From the NCBI RefSeq assembly GCF_019977735.1, contig NZ_AP025018.1, forward strand, positions 3,596,001 through 3,660,000: 64,000 nucleotides of DNA. The letters run 5' to 3'. Positions within the stretch are counted from its first letter, which is position 1. Every line of letters begins with the position of its first letter. The notes beneath the pieces were generated by a model. That model had not been told where the DNA came from. It ran no database searches and saw only the letters and a program-made list of their open reading frames with translations. This document shows, in pieces, positions 63,389 to 64,000 of the stretch. This DNA comes from Calothrix sp. PCC 7716 (GTDB taxonomy: Bacteria; Cyanobacteriota; Cyanobacteriia; Cyanobacteriales; Nostocaceae). A program made the position numbers and the translations under genes.

Positions 63389-63408
63389 GATCCCCCAGTT
63401 GGGGGATC
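63389..63408 (+). terminator. Hairpin between the glf fusion and the GH1-type gene
   Basis: GATCCCCCAGTTGGGGGATC, an 8-bp perfect stem with an AGTT loop and no U-tract, 8 bp after the stop codon and 24 bp before the next ATG. It may be an attenuator or a 3'-end stabiliser within the operon. Confidence 0.6.
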
Positions 63409-63432
63409 AATATTAATTTAAGAATAATAAAT

Positions 63433-64000
63433 ATGACTTCTATATCTAATTCAAATAAAGATAATACTTCAAAACAGCCGTTAGAAATGTGGGCTGGTTT
63501 AGAGTGTACGGTTAATCGTGTAGGTGAAGAATATTTTGACCAGTTAGAACGCAACGGTCATGATGTGCGTTTATCTGACCTAGATTTATTTGCCGAACTT
63601 GGTATACAAGCTATTCGTTACCCAGTATTATGGGAACGGGTGGCGCCCCAAGGAGTTGAAAATGCAGACTGGTCATGGACGGATGAACGGTTAGAGAAAC
63701 TACACTCACTTGGTATTCGCCCAATTGTAGGGTTAGTACATCATGGTAGTGGCGCCCGTTACACAAGTTTGGTAGACCCAGAATTTCCTGTGAAACTGGC
63801 GACTTTTGCTCGTGCGGTTGCAGAACGCTATCCTTGGGTAACACATTACACACCAATTAATGAACCATTAACAACAGCGCGCTTTAGTGGATTATACGGG
63901 CACTGGTATCCTCATGGACGAGATGAAGTTACTTTTGCACGTGCTTTTTTTGGGCAATGCCAAGGTGTAGCTAAGTCGATGCAAGCTATTCGTGAAGTAA
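63433..64000 (+). CDS. GH1-type glycoside hydrolase domain protein, 3' end cut by window
   Basis: 189 residues are visible, MTSISNSNKDNTSKQPLEMW then AGLECTVNRVGEEYFDQLE. The segments DLDLFAELGIQAIRYPVLWERVAP (given in two parts: DLDLFAELGIQAIRYPV and LWERVAP) and YTPINEPLTTARFSG carry the family 1 fold with the acid/base Glu in the NEP motif. In cyanobacteria this N-terminal module is often joined to an RmlD-like dTDP-sugar reductase, so the whole protein is probably about 700 residues. It follows the glf fusion, suggesting a sugar-nucleotide or exopolysaccharide operon. The C-terminal part is outside the window. Confidence 0.85.
   Translation, partial: MTSISNSNKDNTSKQPLEMWAGLECTVNRVGEEYFDQLERNGHDVRLSDLDLFAELGIQAIRYPVLWERVAPQGVENADWSWTDERLEKLHSLGIRPIVGLVHHGSGARYTSLVDPEFPVKLATFARAVAERYPWVTHYTPINEPLTTARFSGLYGHWYPHGRDEVTFARAFFGQCQGVAKSMQAIREV

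Overview
The window is about 40% G+C chromosomal DNA from a filamentous, probably heterocyst-forming (Nostocales-type) cyanobacterium. The evidence is the chlL/chlN pair of light-independent protochlorophyllide reductase with the usual DUF5331 gene between its halves, a DUF1816 gene, the carA - STAS - mini-RNase III - rlmB gene order, an xisI remnant, a PEP-CTERM protein, a truncated stand-alone KdpD, and the dense dispersed hairpins and tandem oligonucleotide repeats typical of these genomes. The hexamer GGCGCC is hugely over-represented (about 20 copies in the first 10 kb). I did not find the classic HIP1 octamer GCGATCGC.

Layout. 1-4.5 kb: a zinc dehydrogenase (cut by the left edge), a small zinc-ribbon protein, a GT4 glycosyltransferase, exonuclease III and a PIN-type toxin-antitoxin pair. 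4.5-17.5 kb: an NmrA-like oxidoreductase and then a type I secretion region. It holds an HlyD adaptor, two S8 subtilases and a calpain-like protease (two of the three proteases with N-terminal PPC-like domains, none with a signal peptide), a parvulin isomerase, and an ABC exporter with a cNMP-like and a degenerate C39 domain. The simplest reading is that the exporter and adaptor secrete the three proteases. 17.6-20.65 kb: a peptidoglycan-binding gene split by a 2,250-bp IS200/IS605-type element whose removal restores the frame exactly.

20.8-29.1 kb is an accessory, defence-like island. It contains an azoreductase, a shortened GmrSD-like DUF262/HNH protein, a NERD-helicase, a two-gene DUF262 + HEPN nuclease operon, and a graveyard of remnants (a possible antitoxin relic, xisI with a deletion, GNAT-PIN cut off, 3' end of mcrC). 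29.5-41.5 kb: metH (with a hairpin repeat inside the coding sequence), a cell-wall amidase, a dual-OB-like/WD40 fusion, an Rpn nuclease, two tandem DUF488 genes, thioredoxin, a 179-bp MITE with target duplication, a DapL-like aminotransferase and a PEP-CTERM protein.

41.8-56.9 kb is mostly core: a response regulator, KdpD-N, chlN-DUF5331-chlL, a Trp-rich protein, trpD overlapping a retropepsin-like protease, carA, a STAS protein that appears to start at ATT, mini-III, rlmB, DUF1816 and an amidase. 57-64 kb: a TetR regulator behind three phased operators, a histidine kinase, a DUF3085 protein, a glycosyltransferase/UDP-galactopyranose mutase fusion and the start of a GH1-type protein.

The most promising leads are the DUF262-HEPN pair with its neighbours (21.7-26.8 kb), the secretion/protease region, and unusually legible genome-decay events (clean IS excision path, MITE with TSD, hairpins that become coding sequence or expand into tandem arrays). 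No tRNA, rRNA or CRISPR array was seen. All family assignments come from reading motifs, not from database searches.
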